Shown in pieces: positions 44,094 through 52,273 of a stretch of 52,494 bases of DNA; the stretch's first letter is position 1; every line of letters starts with the position of its first letter. Below the pieces are notes generated by a model that was given only the letters and a program-made list of their open reading frames with translations, ran no database searches and was not told the DNA's origin. Source of the stretch: Chitinophagales bacterium (lineage in GTDB: Bacteria; Bacteroidota; Bacteroidia; Chitinophagales; UBA2359); assembly GCA_020629205.1 (NCBI GenBank), contig JAHDDV010000003.1, forward strand, positions 2,274 to 54,767. The letters run 5' to 3'. A program made the position numbers and the translations under genes.

Positions 44094-45608
44094 CTAAGAT
44101 TTTAGCACGTATTTTAGCATCAGATCTAATACCATCGGACGGTTTTCCGCTTTTGCTTCTTCCATTAGCACTTTTCCGAGGGCATAGTCGTGTGCACCGC
44201 CACATTTCCCATTGAATATCATAAACCCAAGATAGAACTTTGCCTCTGTATCTAGCTCACGAACATCAATGAAAGGGCTCAGGTGCTCGTAGCTCTTGAT
44301 ATAGTCTGCACGTTGAAAAGCTTCTTTCCCACGCTCGATCGTAGATCTATGACTGCCATTGAGGTTCATCGACTTAAGTACCCGACTAGACTGAAACTGC
44401 TGTTTTTTTGATCCTTGGGTGATACTAACCCCACTGTAGTCCTTCTTAGCCGGTTCTGGTGTTGGTTCGCGAGATGGCTCAGGCCTCGTAGTGACCTTTG
44501 GTATCTGTTTGGGATCAACAGGGTCAAATACTTTGGTTTTAACAGACTTTTCCTCCTGTTTAGACTGTCCGTTTTCTTGCGGTAGGTCAGATGCATCAAA
44601 TACCCTTGTCTTGACACCTTCTTGTTTCGAATCCTTCAGGGTTTCAACAGTCTCAATAAAAGTTGGACCTGCAGATAGATCGATGTCTGTCTCTATTACG
44701 ACCGTTGCAACTCCTTGATCTTCTGCAAGCTTTTGATCGGATTCCTTCGTATTATTTCCATGATTCGCGATTATGGCCAATAACTCATCCGCAGCCAAGG
44801 CTCTCTCACCAGCATGCTTTACAAGGCATCGTTTGATTACTGAGCGAATTGGATCGGCAATTTTCTCCAATTCAAGCTCCATGTCTGAAAACAAGATGTT
44901 ATTGAGGATTTGCTCTTGAGAGATACCCTCAGATCGATTTCCAAAAGGGGTCCTCCGGGTCATCAGCTGGTGCATAATCACCCCTAAGGACCACAGGTCA
45001 ACATTGGTTGCTAATCGACCATTGATTCCGTATCGACCTGAATTGAACTGCTCGGGGGCCATATACTCAATACTTCCCAAAAGCTGAGAGCTCGCTGTAT
45101 TGCTGCTATCTGTAATTTTCTTGCTGATTCCAAAGTCTGCAATCTTAGCAACTAGATGACCATTATCATTATTGAGCAATATGTTTTTTGGCTTTAGATC
45201 CCGATGTGCCATTCCTTGTTCATGCAAATATTTTAGGCCTTCTAAAATATCGACAAGCAACTGAAGAATCAGTGTTTCATTGATCTCAACCTTGCCAAAG
45301 AATTGACTAAAATCTCCTGCATTTGCAAACTCCATAATTCCAATCTGGATTTGCTCCCTTTCGCCTAACACATTTTGACTTTCGATGATGGTTGCATCAT
45401 AGTACCGGATTAGGTTCTTGTGCACCAAATCCTCCATGCGATTGATCTCCCCAATAATGTCATATTTATTGGTCCAGGTACCTGTATAGAATTTCAATGC
45501 TACCGTCCTTTTACGGACTTGATCAAATGCCTTAAACACCTTAGCGAAACCTCCTTTTCCCACTAGGTCCTTCTTCACATCGAACTGGTATCGCTTCTTA
45601 AAATCCAT
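44094..45608 (-). CDS. Ser/Thr protein kinase with FHA-type phosphosite-like tail
   Basis: An active-looking Hanks-type kinase of about 504 residues without membrane segment. Kinase domain at residues 8-270: glycine loop GKGGFAKVFKA, VALKFY lysine, HRDLKPKNILL, DFGISKK, YMAPEQF and the DLWSLGVIMHQL aspartate. The linker (about 290-400) is rich in Thr, Glu and Pro and has two similar segments, VKTRVFD and VKTKVFD. A C-terminal helical region of about 90 residues (STIERGKEAFQRADYIKSYEHLSPF) resembles TPR/Sel1 repeats. The ORF-track start at 45647 is a TTG; the ATG at 45608 gives MDFKKRYQFDVKKDL, aligned with kinase 2. It precedes the FHA gene. Confidence 0.92.
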   Translation of the reverse strand: MDFKKRYQFDVKKDLVGKGGFAKVFKAFDQVRKRTVALKFYTGTWTNKYDIIGEINRMEDLVHKNLIRYYDATIIESQNVLGEREQIQIGIMEFANAGDFSQFFGKVEINETLILQLLVDILEGLKYLHEQGMAHRDLKPKNILLNNDNGHLVAKIADFGISKKITDSSNTASSQLLGSIEYMAPEQFNSGRYGINGRLATNVDLWSLGVIMHQLMTRRTPFGNRSEGISQEQILNNILFSDMELELEKIADPIRSVIKRCLVKHAGERALAADELLAIIANHGNNTKESDQKLAEDQGVATVVIETDIDLSAGPTFIETVETLKDSKQEGVKTRVFDASDLPQENGQSKQEEKSVKTKVFDPVDPKQIPKVTTRPEPSREPTPEPAKKDYSGVSITQGSKKQQFQSSRVLKSMNLNGSHRSTIERGKEAFQRADYIKSYEHLSPFIDVRELDTEAKFYLGFMIFNGKCGGAHDYALGKVLMEEAKAENRPMVLDLMLKYVLKS

Positions 45609-45657
45609 CTTCTTATTATCGTAATCGCCCCTCAAAATTGGGAACAATATCTCAATC

Positions 45658-45804
45658 TTACAATTCTTTCGAAATCAGACGCTGATGCATCACAACTAAT
45701 CCTGGTGTCTCTTGGTACAGTTTTCTTTTCAAAGTACCAATAAATGCACCAGAATTGTCATCATCAGTGGCCAAATAAATGACTTTGTCAGCATTGTACC
45801 CCAT
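45658..45804 (-). CDS. 48-residue hypothetical protein, translationally coupled between two kinase genes
   Basis: Too short for the ORF track. Its ATG overlaps the stop codon of the upstream kinase gene in the sequence TAATG, a coupling arrangement that is unlikely by chance, and it ends 49 bases before the next kinase start. The peptide begins MGYNADKVIYLATDDDNSG and ends HQRLISKEL; it is soluble, with an acidic patch (DDD) and basic residues in its second half. I recognise no family. It could be a small kinase regulator or substrate, which is conjecture. Confidence 0.55.
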   Translation of the reverse strand: MGYNADKVIYLATDDDNSGAFIGTLKRKLYQETPGLVVMHQRLISKEL

Positions 45805-47426
45805 TATCGTTTGCTTGACCAAATCGCCACTATCAAGAGAAACAGCGCTATACCTCCTTCGGCAATGATCAATTCATTCGAAGAGAGGCGATAACCGATC
45901 AGCAATGATAGCAAAAAGGATGCTGTCAGGAAAATTGGAACGACTTCAAACCATCGAATATTCTTTATCCTGGCAAGCAAATTCAAAACAAGAATTCCCA
46001 TTGCTCCTAAAACAAAGTACCAAGACATGTTCAATACGCTGGCATTGAGCGTATTGCTGTTTGGATCTCCATCATAATACAAGTAACAACGAACTAGGTA
46101 AAAGGTCAAAATTGTGAAGGAAAGAGCATAATTGAAGAACTCATACCGCTTAATATTTAACAGTATGATAGCAAAAATGTTAATGACACACAATCCTGCA
46201 AACAGGATGATTTGATAGAATAGATTCTCCTCCGAATAAGGATTAGCGCCTAATGCAAATTGCTTTAGGTGAAAAAATCCATAGCCCAATGCCGCTGTGA
46301 AAAATGGGAGCCAAAAACTCAGGCCAAATGACGCTGGTTCCCGGGCTGATTTCTTCATATCGGGCGTAAGCATCTCCGGAGGTCTATAACCGCCCTGTGC
46401 CTCTTGCCCTGCCTGATTTCCGAGAACCGGTCCAGTCGCTCCACCACCTCTCTGGTTTTCCCTCTTTCGTTGGGCAGCTAATGCTCCTACCGTTGTGGCA
46501 GATGATCCTACAACCGCTGTTGGCACCTCCGCCCCAATCATCTGAGTAGTAACAGTAGCAGCTGCTGATGTAACTGGTAGCTGCTCCGTCAATATATTGA
46601 TGAGCGGACGAAGATCCTGCACCCGCTTGTTTGCGTCTTTCACCAAACACAGCTGACAGACTTGCGCAAAGTCCAAAGGTAAGTTTGAGAAATTCAAGTC
46701 CTCTTTCTCCAAGATGTTGCGCATGACCTCATCTCGAGCAAAGCCCATCGTCGTCTTTCCAAATGGCGGTGCTTTTTCAAATGCCTCGAAAATCATCACG
46801 CCCAGCGACCAGATATCCAGATTGGTAGACAAGCTACCGTTGATGCCATATTTCCTCCCGTTGAATTGTTCTGGAGCCATGTACTCCACCGAACCAATCA
46901 CCATTGTACTGGAGTTCTTATCTTCTGTCCCAAGAACCTTACTGATACCAAAATCACAAATCTTCGGTGTAAGAGAATCACCCTCCTTCTGCATCAGAAT
47001 GTTCTCTGGCTTCAAATCACGGTGAATAATAGGATTGGGTCGAGTATGCAAATATTGCAATCCCTGCATGATTCCAATGAAAACCTCTCGAATCGAATTT
47101 AGACTAGGCTTCGTTTGTAGGAAATCATGAAGATTTCCCCCATTGATGTACTCCATCACACCAATTTGAATCTTGTCCCCAAAGGTGGTTCCAGACGCCA
47201 CTTCAAAGGCGTCATAATAACGTACAAGATTCGTATGATTAAGTCGAATGGACTTCTTGATTTCTTCAAAAAGGCTGTACTTGTCCGGCAAATCCCCAGT
47301 ATTGTAACGCTTCAATGCCACATGCATATCAAGATTTACGTCCTTGGCCTTATACACCTTTCCAAAGCCCCCTTGGCCAAGTAAATCTTTGTCAGGATTA
47401 AAATCGTAGGTTTTCTTTACTTCCAT
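45804..47426 (-). CDS. membrane Ser/Thr protein kinase with about six C-terminal TM helices
   Basis: A 540-residue Hanks-type kinase. Kinase domain at about residues 5-265: LGQGGFGKVYKA, VALKRY, HRDLKPENIL, DFGISK, YMAPEQF and LDIWSLGVMIFEAF. It is followed by an Ala/Thr/Gly-rich linker (to about 365) and then a polytopic region with about six hydrophobic helices (LPFFTAALGYGFFHL, IILFAGLCVINIFAIILL, LSFTILTFYLVRCYLYY, YFVLGAMGILVLNLLA, VVPIFLTASFLLSLLIGY, GIALFLLIVAIW). This differs from PknB-type kinases, which have one TM and an extracytoplasmic sensor; here the membrane part has almost no exposed loops. It is first in the kinase/FHA/channel series. Confidence 0.92.
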   Translation of the reverse strand: MEVKKTYDFNPDKDLLGQGGFGKVYKAKDVNLDMHVALKRYNTGDLPDKYSLFEEIKKSIRLNHTNLVRYYDAFEVASGTTFGDKIQIGVMEYINGGNLHDFLQTKPSLNSIREVFIGIMQGLQYLHTRPNPIIHRDLKPENILMQKEGDSLTPKICDFGISKVLGTEDKNSSTMVIGSVEYMAPEQFNGRKYGINGSLSTNLDIWSLGVMIFEAFEKAPPFGKTTMGFARDEVMRNILEKEDLNFSNLPLDFAQVCQLCLVKDANKRVQDLRPLINILTEQLPVTSAAATVTTQMIGAEVPTAVVGSSATTVGALAAQRKRENQRGGGATGPVLGNQAGQEAQGGYRPPEMLTPDMKKSAREPASFGLSFWLPFFTAALGYGFFHLKQFALGANPYSEENLFYQIILFAGLCVINIFAIILLNIKRYEFFNYALSFTILTFYLVRCYLYYDGDPNSNTLNASVLNMSWYFVLGAMGILVLNLLARIKNIRWFEVVPIFLTASFLLSLLIGYRLSSNELIIAEGGIALFLLIVAIWSSKR

Positions 47427-47564
47427 ATTCGCCGTATAGGGTCTGCAACTGAAATGCTCTCAATAAGTGTCCAATTTCCTTGACCCTCTTTCAATGGGCT
47501 GGGACCACAAATCACAAGATACTGATTACCAGACAAGATTTAAACCAAAACGAGAGCTGCTGAA

Positions 47565-48155
47565 TTACGAACCGCTGCCATTGCCTGCTGAAGACACTAA
47601 TGCGAGTCGCTCTCTAGCAATTATTCCAAAGATCCCCCCAAGGCAAGAGCCCAATACAGCTCCAAACAAAACATCAAAAGGATAATGAACCCCTACGTAA
47701 ACCTGAGCATATGAAATACTTGCTGCCCAAAACAAAGCAAGCACATATAATACTCTCCGCCTCTCAGCAAAAGGCCACATCAAGGATACTGCCAATGCAA
47801 AGTGATTTGCAGCATGAGAGGAGGTAAAACTCTTCCCAGAACCGCACCTAACCAAAAGTCTGACTTGATCAGCAATCTCAAGGTTCTTACAAGGACGCAA
47901 GCGTTCTACGACAGGCTTAACGATCGAACTACTGATAAAATCACTTAAGCCAACAGCCGCTGCTACCAAAAGAATCAGATAAAAGCCATTTCTTCCATAT
48001 CGATAGGGAAGAAAAATCAGAAGAAAGAGATACAGAGGAATCCAGGTGGTCTTTTCACGGAGAATCGGCAAGACTGCATCAAACATCCAGTTTGCCCAAT
48101 CTTGATTGATGGCCTCAAATAACATCTGGTCGAATAGCTCAATGGACTCCAACAT
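47565..48155 (-). CDS. PAP2-family membrane phosphatase
   Basis: A 196-residue polytopic phosphatase. The three catalytic motifs are KPVVERLRP (KxxxxxxRP, near residue 79), SSHAANHF (in the place of PSGH) and YVGVHYPFDVLFGA (SRxxxxxHxxxD region, with His and Asp present). TM helices lie between these. Substrates in the family include phosphatidate, phosphatidylglycerol phosphate, undecaprenyl pyrophosphate and lipid A. The last fits a neighbourhood of surface polysaccharide genes, but the exact substrate cannot be told. The ATG lies 8 bases after an inverted-repeat element that may carry its promoter (a TATTTTTG box is present inside on the minus strand). Confidence 0.88.
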   Translation of the reverse strand: MLESIELFDQMLFEAINQDWANWMFDAVLPILREKTTWIPLYLFLLIFLPYRYGRNGFYLILLVAAAVGLSDFISSSIVKPVVERLRPCKNLEIADQVRLLVRCGSGKSFTSSHAANHFALAVSLMWPFAERRRVLYVLALFWAASISYAQVYVGVHYPFDVLFGAVLGSCLGGIFGIIARERLALVSSAGNGSGS

Positions 48156-48162
48156 AGATCAG

Positions 48163-48328
48163 TAGTGCTGCGTAAACAAAGTATTTGACTCCTCTAAGGA
48201 TCGCTGATCTTTTAGTGAGCCGAGCAGCGAGGATGGGGCAAAGTCATAACTACCTAGCTGACAAGCCAAGAAGGATGACAAAAATACAAGCCCTCAAAGG
48301 TCTCACGCACTTTGTTTGCCTAGCACTA
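48163..48328. repeat. 166-bp element bounded by 20-bp inverted repeats (MITE-like)
   Basis: The ends are TAGTGCTGCGTAAACAAAGT (48163-48182) and, inverted, TAGTGCTAGGCAAACAAAGT (48328-48309), identical at 17 of 20 positions. The same sequence forms the compact palindromes at 15121 and 21252. The element fills the gap between aat and the PAP2 gene, and the aat TAG stop is part of its right end. No ORF is inside. A minus-strand TATTTTTG box lies within. Confidence 0.72.
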
Positions 48329-49024
48329 GACTTTGCTAGATCGCCAGGAAGACCAACTCCCCTTCAATGTATTGGCATTGAGGGATCGACCTAGCTCCTC
48401 CAGGAAATGCTCACGACTTATGTCAATCGCTCCAAATCGCTCCAAATGATGTGTGTGCAATTGACAATCAATCATAGTACATCCACGCTCAATCAAATCA
48501 GCAACCAAAGTGATGAAACCTGCCTTAGAGGCATTGCTGGCTTTTGTAAACATCGATTCCCCAAAAAAACAGCTTCCAAGACTAACACCATACAGGCCAC
48601 CTACAAGCTCATCGGCTTCCCATACCTCCACGGAATGAGCAAAGCCAAGTCGATGCAATTTATAGTAAGCCCCCTCTACTTCATCTGTGATCCAGGTACC
48701 ACCTTGCCCCTCTCTGTAGACCTCCTTACATCCCTTGATAACTGACTGAAAATCTTCATCATATGTCACCCTAAACTTCTTTCTGTTTAGGATATTCCGC
48801 ATACTTCGACTAACCTTTAGGTCTTCGGGATAGAGGACGAACCGGGGATTTGGCGACCACCATAGAATAGGGTCATACTCATTAAACCAAGGAAAGATGC
48901 CCTTGCTATATGCAAGCAGCAAACGGCTCGGCGAAAGGTCACCTCCTATTGCTAAGAGTCCGTCTTCGTTGGCTTGTTCTGGAGGTGGAAAATGTAGCTT
49001 TTTGTTCAAAAAGACAACTGACAA
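48326..49024 (-). CDS. aat: leucyl/phenylalanyl-tRNA--protein transferase
   Basis: Adds Leu or Phe from aminoacyl-tRNA to proteins with N-terminal Lys or Arg, creating N-degrons. The 232-residue protein has the family block LAIGGDLSPSRLLLAYSKGIFPWF near residue 24, WWSPNPRFVL, the catalytic-region GGTWITDEVEGAYYKLHRLGFAHSVEVW and GGLYGVSLGSCFFGESMFTKASNASKAG. The TAG stop is provided by the end of a repeat element, so the last residues (SSWRSSKV) may differ from the ancestral end. It follows clpS with a 28-base gap; ClpS is the adaptor reading the mark that this enzyme creates. Confidence 0.95.
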   Translation of the reverse strand: MSVVFLNKKLHFPPPEQANEDGLLAIGGDLSPSRLLLAYSKGIFPWFNEYDPILWWSPNPRFVLYPEDLKVSRSMRNILNRKKFRVTYDEDFQSVIKGCKEVYREGQGGTWITDEVEGAYYKLHRLGFAHSVEVWEADELVGGLYGVSLGSCFFGESMFTKASNASKAGFITLVADLIERGCTMIDCQLHTHHLERFGAIDISREHFLEELGRSLNANTLKGSWSSWRSSKV

Positions 49025-49052
49025 AAGGGGTAGTTTGACTGGTTAATGATGA

Positions 49053-49337
49053 CTAATGGCCCTCAATTGTGGCTCCAATACCACGTTCCGTGATAGAGTC
49101 TTTCATGGGTTTCAACTCCTCATAGGATCCCCTTCTTACTGCATAGCTCCCCTTCGTATGGATGATCCAGGCGCATTGTTCTGCCTGCTCAGGATAGTGA
49201 CTACAAACCTCAATCAACGCCTTTATCACCCATTCAAAGGTGTTAAACTCGTCATTATGAACAAGTAAGGAAGAAGTCTCGACAACTTTCTCTAAAACAT
49301 CCGTGTGCTCCTGATACTTGGTAATCTCCTTGGTCAT
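49053..49337 (-). CDS. clpS: ATP-dependent Clp protease adaptor ClpS
   Basis: A 94-residue adaptor that binds N-terminal Leu, Phe, Tyr or Trp and hands the protein to ClpAP/ClpCP. The N-degron pocket residues are visible: LLVHNDEFNTFEWVI (Asn-Asp pair near residue 28), the ClpC-interacting helix, and the histidine in AWIIHTKGSYAV near residue 64. Directly upstream of aat, giving a two-gene N-end-rule unit. Confidence 0.94.
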   Translation of the reverse strand: MTKEITKYQEHTDVLEKVVETSSLLVHNDEFNTFEWVIKALIEVCSHYPEQAEQCAWIIHTKGSYAVRRGSYEELKPMKDSITERGIGATIEGH

Positions 49338-49447
49338 GTGTAGGTTTTACTCAATTCGTTATACAAATTTACTGAAGTCTCCTCCCGTAAACTACTACAA
49401 AAGTAGCCCATAGAACGCTAACAAGCTGCAAAAATGGACAAAAATCC

Positions 49448-51274
49448 TCAAAGATGTTTTCCCAAAAAGCTCTCTAAGGCCCGATAAAACTCAAATCTGT
49501 TTTCCTGATTCCTAAAACCATGCCCCTCATTTTCCTTAACCATATACTCTACTTGTACTCCCCGATCCCGCATAGCCTGCACTATTTGATCCGATTCACC
49601 GATGTTGACCCGCGGATCCTTCGCACCTTGTACAACAAACAATGGAGCCTGAATCTTATCAACATGAAATACCGGCGAACGAGCCGTCAGCATATCCTTA
49701 TCGTTTTCTGGATGCCCCACCATCTCGTACATCATGTCCAAAAAGGGCTTCCAATACGGAGGAATCGTCTCCATAAAGGTGAATAAATTGGAAACACCAA
49801 CATAATCCACTCCACAAGCATACAACTCAGGCGTAAATGCCATACCTGCAAGCACAGAATAACCTCCATAACTTCCACCATAAATGGCCACACGAGCTGG
49901 ATCCGCAATTCCTTCATCGACCAGGAACTGAACGCCATCACTCACATCATCCTGCATCTTTCCGCCCCATTCTTTCGCGGCAGCCATCAAAAATTTTCGA
50001 CCATAACCAACCGATCCCCGGAAATTCATCTGCAAAACCGCATATCCACGATTGGCCAAAAACTGCACCTCCGGATTAAATCCCCAGGTATCACGATACC
50101 ATGGACCACCATGAGGATTAATCACCACAGGTATCCGCTCTCCCTCTTGATAGTCAACCGGCAATGTCAGATAACCATGAATCTTCAGCCCATCCCTCGA
50201 ATCATACGAAATCGGTCGCATCTGCGCCAATTGCTTCCCTTCAAGCCATGGACTAATCTCCGCCAATTTCTCAATCGAATTGTTTTCCCAATCCAAAAAA
50301 TAATAAGCACCCAAACTCCGATCGCTATGAGAGCGAACAATCAATAGATTCTCATCACGATTGGCAGAAACCACATGAAAATCCAAATCCGGATCTATCT
50401 CCGCAATTCTAGCATAAATCTTCTCCGCAATCTCATCAAAAAAGTGCATTTCCATCTTGTCAACCACCGCCGTACAAAAAGTAATCTTTTTCCGCTTGCG
50501 CGAATACAGCAAAGCCTCCACGTCCACCGCTTCATGGGCATACAACTCTTCCACCTCCTTTCCAGTCGAAGGATCAAATATCACAATAGCTTTCTTATCC
50601 CGCCCCTCAAGATTACTAGAGGCATAAATATGTTTATTGTCAAAAGTAAAAAACAATGGATCAAACTGATCCTTAAAGGAACTAGTAAGTATGACCTCAA
50701 ATTCATCCGCTTCAGTTTCCCTATACAGCACATTGTTGTTCACACCATCACTAGCCACAGCTATTCGCAACTGCCCATCATGGTCGGTCACCCATTCAGA
50801 TACTCCACCAGGATTATCTGCAACAAGGCTGTACTCCCCTGTCTTAACATTCATGCGGTACACATCAAATAACGCCGCATTCTTCTTGTTCATACTTATC
50901 AGTACCTCCTCTTCCTGTTCATGCAAGACATCCACAAGCACAACCTTCACACCCTCAAAAGGAGTCAAATCTCGAACCTCACCAGTGGAAAGATCAATGG
51001 CATGAAGATGATGATTCTCATCTCCCCCATTATCTCGAAGAAAAAGCACAAAACTCTCCCCGGACCAAAAGTGACTTTCAATATTGCGATCTTCTACAGA
51101 AGTCAGTCGACGAGAATCTCCACTACTCAATTCTTTGATAAACACATTCATTCGATCCTTATAGGGAGCCATATATGATATGTACCGACCCTCAGGTGAA
51201 ATCTTATAATCATTACTCTGTGGATTCCGAAAGAAATCTTCAATAGCAATCTTCTCAATAACCGGTAAAGACAT
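49448..51274 (-). CDS. S9-family prolyl-oligopeptidase-like peptidase
   Basis: A cytoplasmic serine peptidase of about 608 residues. An N-terminal seven-bladed propeller (about residues 20-340, ISPEGRYISYMAPYKDRMNVF) shields a C-terminal alpha/beta hydrolase: nucleophile near residue 468 in YGGSYGGYSVLAG, Asp near 553 in QGAKDPRVN, His near 584 in NEGHGF, and the oxyanion-region NPHGGPWYRDTWGF. The ORF-track start at 51358 adds 28 residues that could look like a signal, but the ATG at 51274 (MSLPVIEKIAIEDFF) has an A/T-rich leader and the usual family start. It lies 93 bases downstream of bshB1. Confidence 0.9.
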   Translation of the reverse strand: MSLPVIEKIAIEDFFRNPQSNDYKISPEGRYISYMAPYKDRMNVFIKELSSGDSRRLTSVEDRNIESHFWSGESFVLFLRDNGGDENHHLHAIDLSTGEVRDLTPFEGVKVVLVDVLHEQEEEVLISMNKKNAALFDVYRMNVKTGEYSLVADNPGGVSEWVTDHDGQLRIAVASDGVNNNVLYRETEADEFEVILTSSFKDQFDPLFFTFDNKHIYASSNLEGRDKKAIVIFDPSTGKEVEELYAHEAVDVEALLYSRKRKKITFCTAVVDKMEMHFFDEIAEKIYARIAEIDPDLDFHVVSANRDENLLIVRSHSDRSLGAYYFLDWENNSIEKLAEISPWLEGKQLAQMRPISYDSRDGLKIHGYLTLPVDYQEGERIPVVINPHGGPWYRDTWGFNPEVQFLANRGYAVLQMNFRGSVGYGRKFLMAAAKEWGGKMQDDVSDGVQFLVDEGIADPARVAIYGGSYGGYSVLAGMAFTPELYACGVDYVGVSNLFTFMETIPPYWKPFLDMMYEMVGHPENDKDMLTARSPVFHVDKIQAPLFVVQGAKDPRVNIGESDQIVQAMRDRGVQVEYMVKENEGHGFRNQENRFEFYRALESFLGKHL

Positions 51275-51367
51275 GAATAGCAATTTTGATAAATTCGATG
51301 AAAACGTCTGATTACTTCCCCAAACAAAAATAAGCAATACTTGGTGCAGCCACCACAAGGATAGATA

Positions 51368-52090
51368 TTAAATCAAGTCGGTGATTTGCTTTACGCCCAG
51401 AATTCTCCGACAGACAAATCCCTCCGCATACTGCACCTGACAATTTCTACCCATCTCCTGAGCCCGACCATATAGGGAATCATAAAACCCCTTTGAAGAA
51501 ATATAAGTAGCCGGCTCCGTGCTATCGGGATCAAAAAACTGAGTAGAATAAGCCTCAACAGCTGCCATTTTTTTATCCATAAATTCTGTAATATCAATCA
51601 CCACATCCGGGCGTAGATATCGGTCCTGCAGATAGTGCAGCAGCAGATTGGGTCTCCAGACTTCCTGTTGAATCTCATCCACCTCTGTCTCAATTTTCCG
51701 TAATCCTGCCAAAAAACAGGCATCATAGGTCAATTCACTGGCGCGCCCATGATCTGGATGACGATCATCAGGCGCATTCGTAATCACAATGTCCGGACGG
51801 TACTTCCGCAAGGCCCTTATCAGTTTACGCTGATGCTCCTCATCATTGCGAAAAAAACCATCTGCAAAACCCAAATTTTCCCGCACTGAGAGGCCCAGTA
51901 TCTCCGCCGCTTTAGCCGCTTCTACCCTTCGGGTTTCCACCGTTCCACGCGTCCCCAGTTCCCCCTCTGTCAGATCAAGCACCCCCGTCTTACTACCCTT
52001 GGCAGCCTCCAATGCAAGCACTCCACCGCAACCAAGTTCCACATCATCCGGATGCACACCAATTGCCAAAATATCCAGCTTCACACTCAT
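51368..52090 (-). CDS. bshB1: bacillithiol biosynthesis deacetylase BshB1
   Basis: Zinc-dependent deacetylase of the PIG-L/LmbE family that converts GlcNAc-malate to GlcN-malate, the second step of bacillithiol synthesis. Metal and active-site motifs are IGVHPDDVELGCGG near residue 11 and NAPDDRHPDHGRAS near residue 108. The 240-residue length and the conserved ENLGFADGFF and STQF segments fit BshB1. bshA and bshC are not in the window. The S9 peptidase gene follows on the same strand. Confidence 0.94.
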   Translation of the reverse strand: MSVKLDILAIGVHPDDVELGCGGVLALEAAKGSKTGVLDLTEGELGTRGTVETRRVEAAKAAEILGLSVRENLGFADGFFRNDEEHQRKLIRALRKYRPDIVITNAPDDRHPDHGRASELTYDACFLAGLRKIETEVDEIQQEVWRPNLLLHYLQDRYLRPDVVIDITEFMDKKMAAVEAYSTQFFDPDSTEPATYISSKGFYDSLYGRAQEMGRNCQVQYAEGFVCRRILGVKQITDLI

Positions 52091-52127
52091 TCCGTCGTTT
52101 TATTTTCCTGCACAAGTTAAAAGAATG

Positions 52128-52159
52128 CAAGGCTAATTCGCCGCCCTATATATAAGAAA
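52128..52159 (-). promoter_or_regulatory. putative promoter of bshB1
   Basis: Minus-strand TTTC (52159-52156), 20-base spacer, TAGCCTTG (52135-52128), a near match to TAnnTTTG, 37 bases before the ATG. Confidence 0.35.
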
Positions 52160-52273
52160 TGACACTTCGCGATACAGCAGACAAAGAAAAAGGTCGGATT
52201 TGCCCTACACGCGCAGCATACGGGAATTTGTTCCCAGTTCAACAAGTGAGTTAGGTGGAAGATTGAAAATTCA

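Noticed and set aside
42374-47426. TerY-type phosphorylation triad or anti-phage defence island
   Set aside because: No VWA, PP2C, nuclease or other effector gene is present; the neighbours are housekeeping (mrp, nifU).
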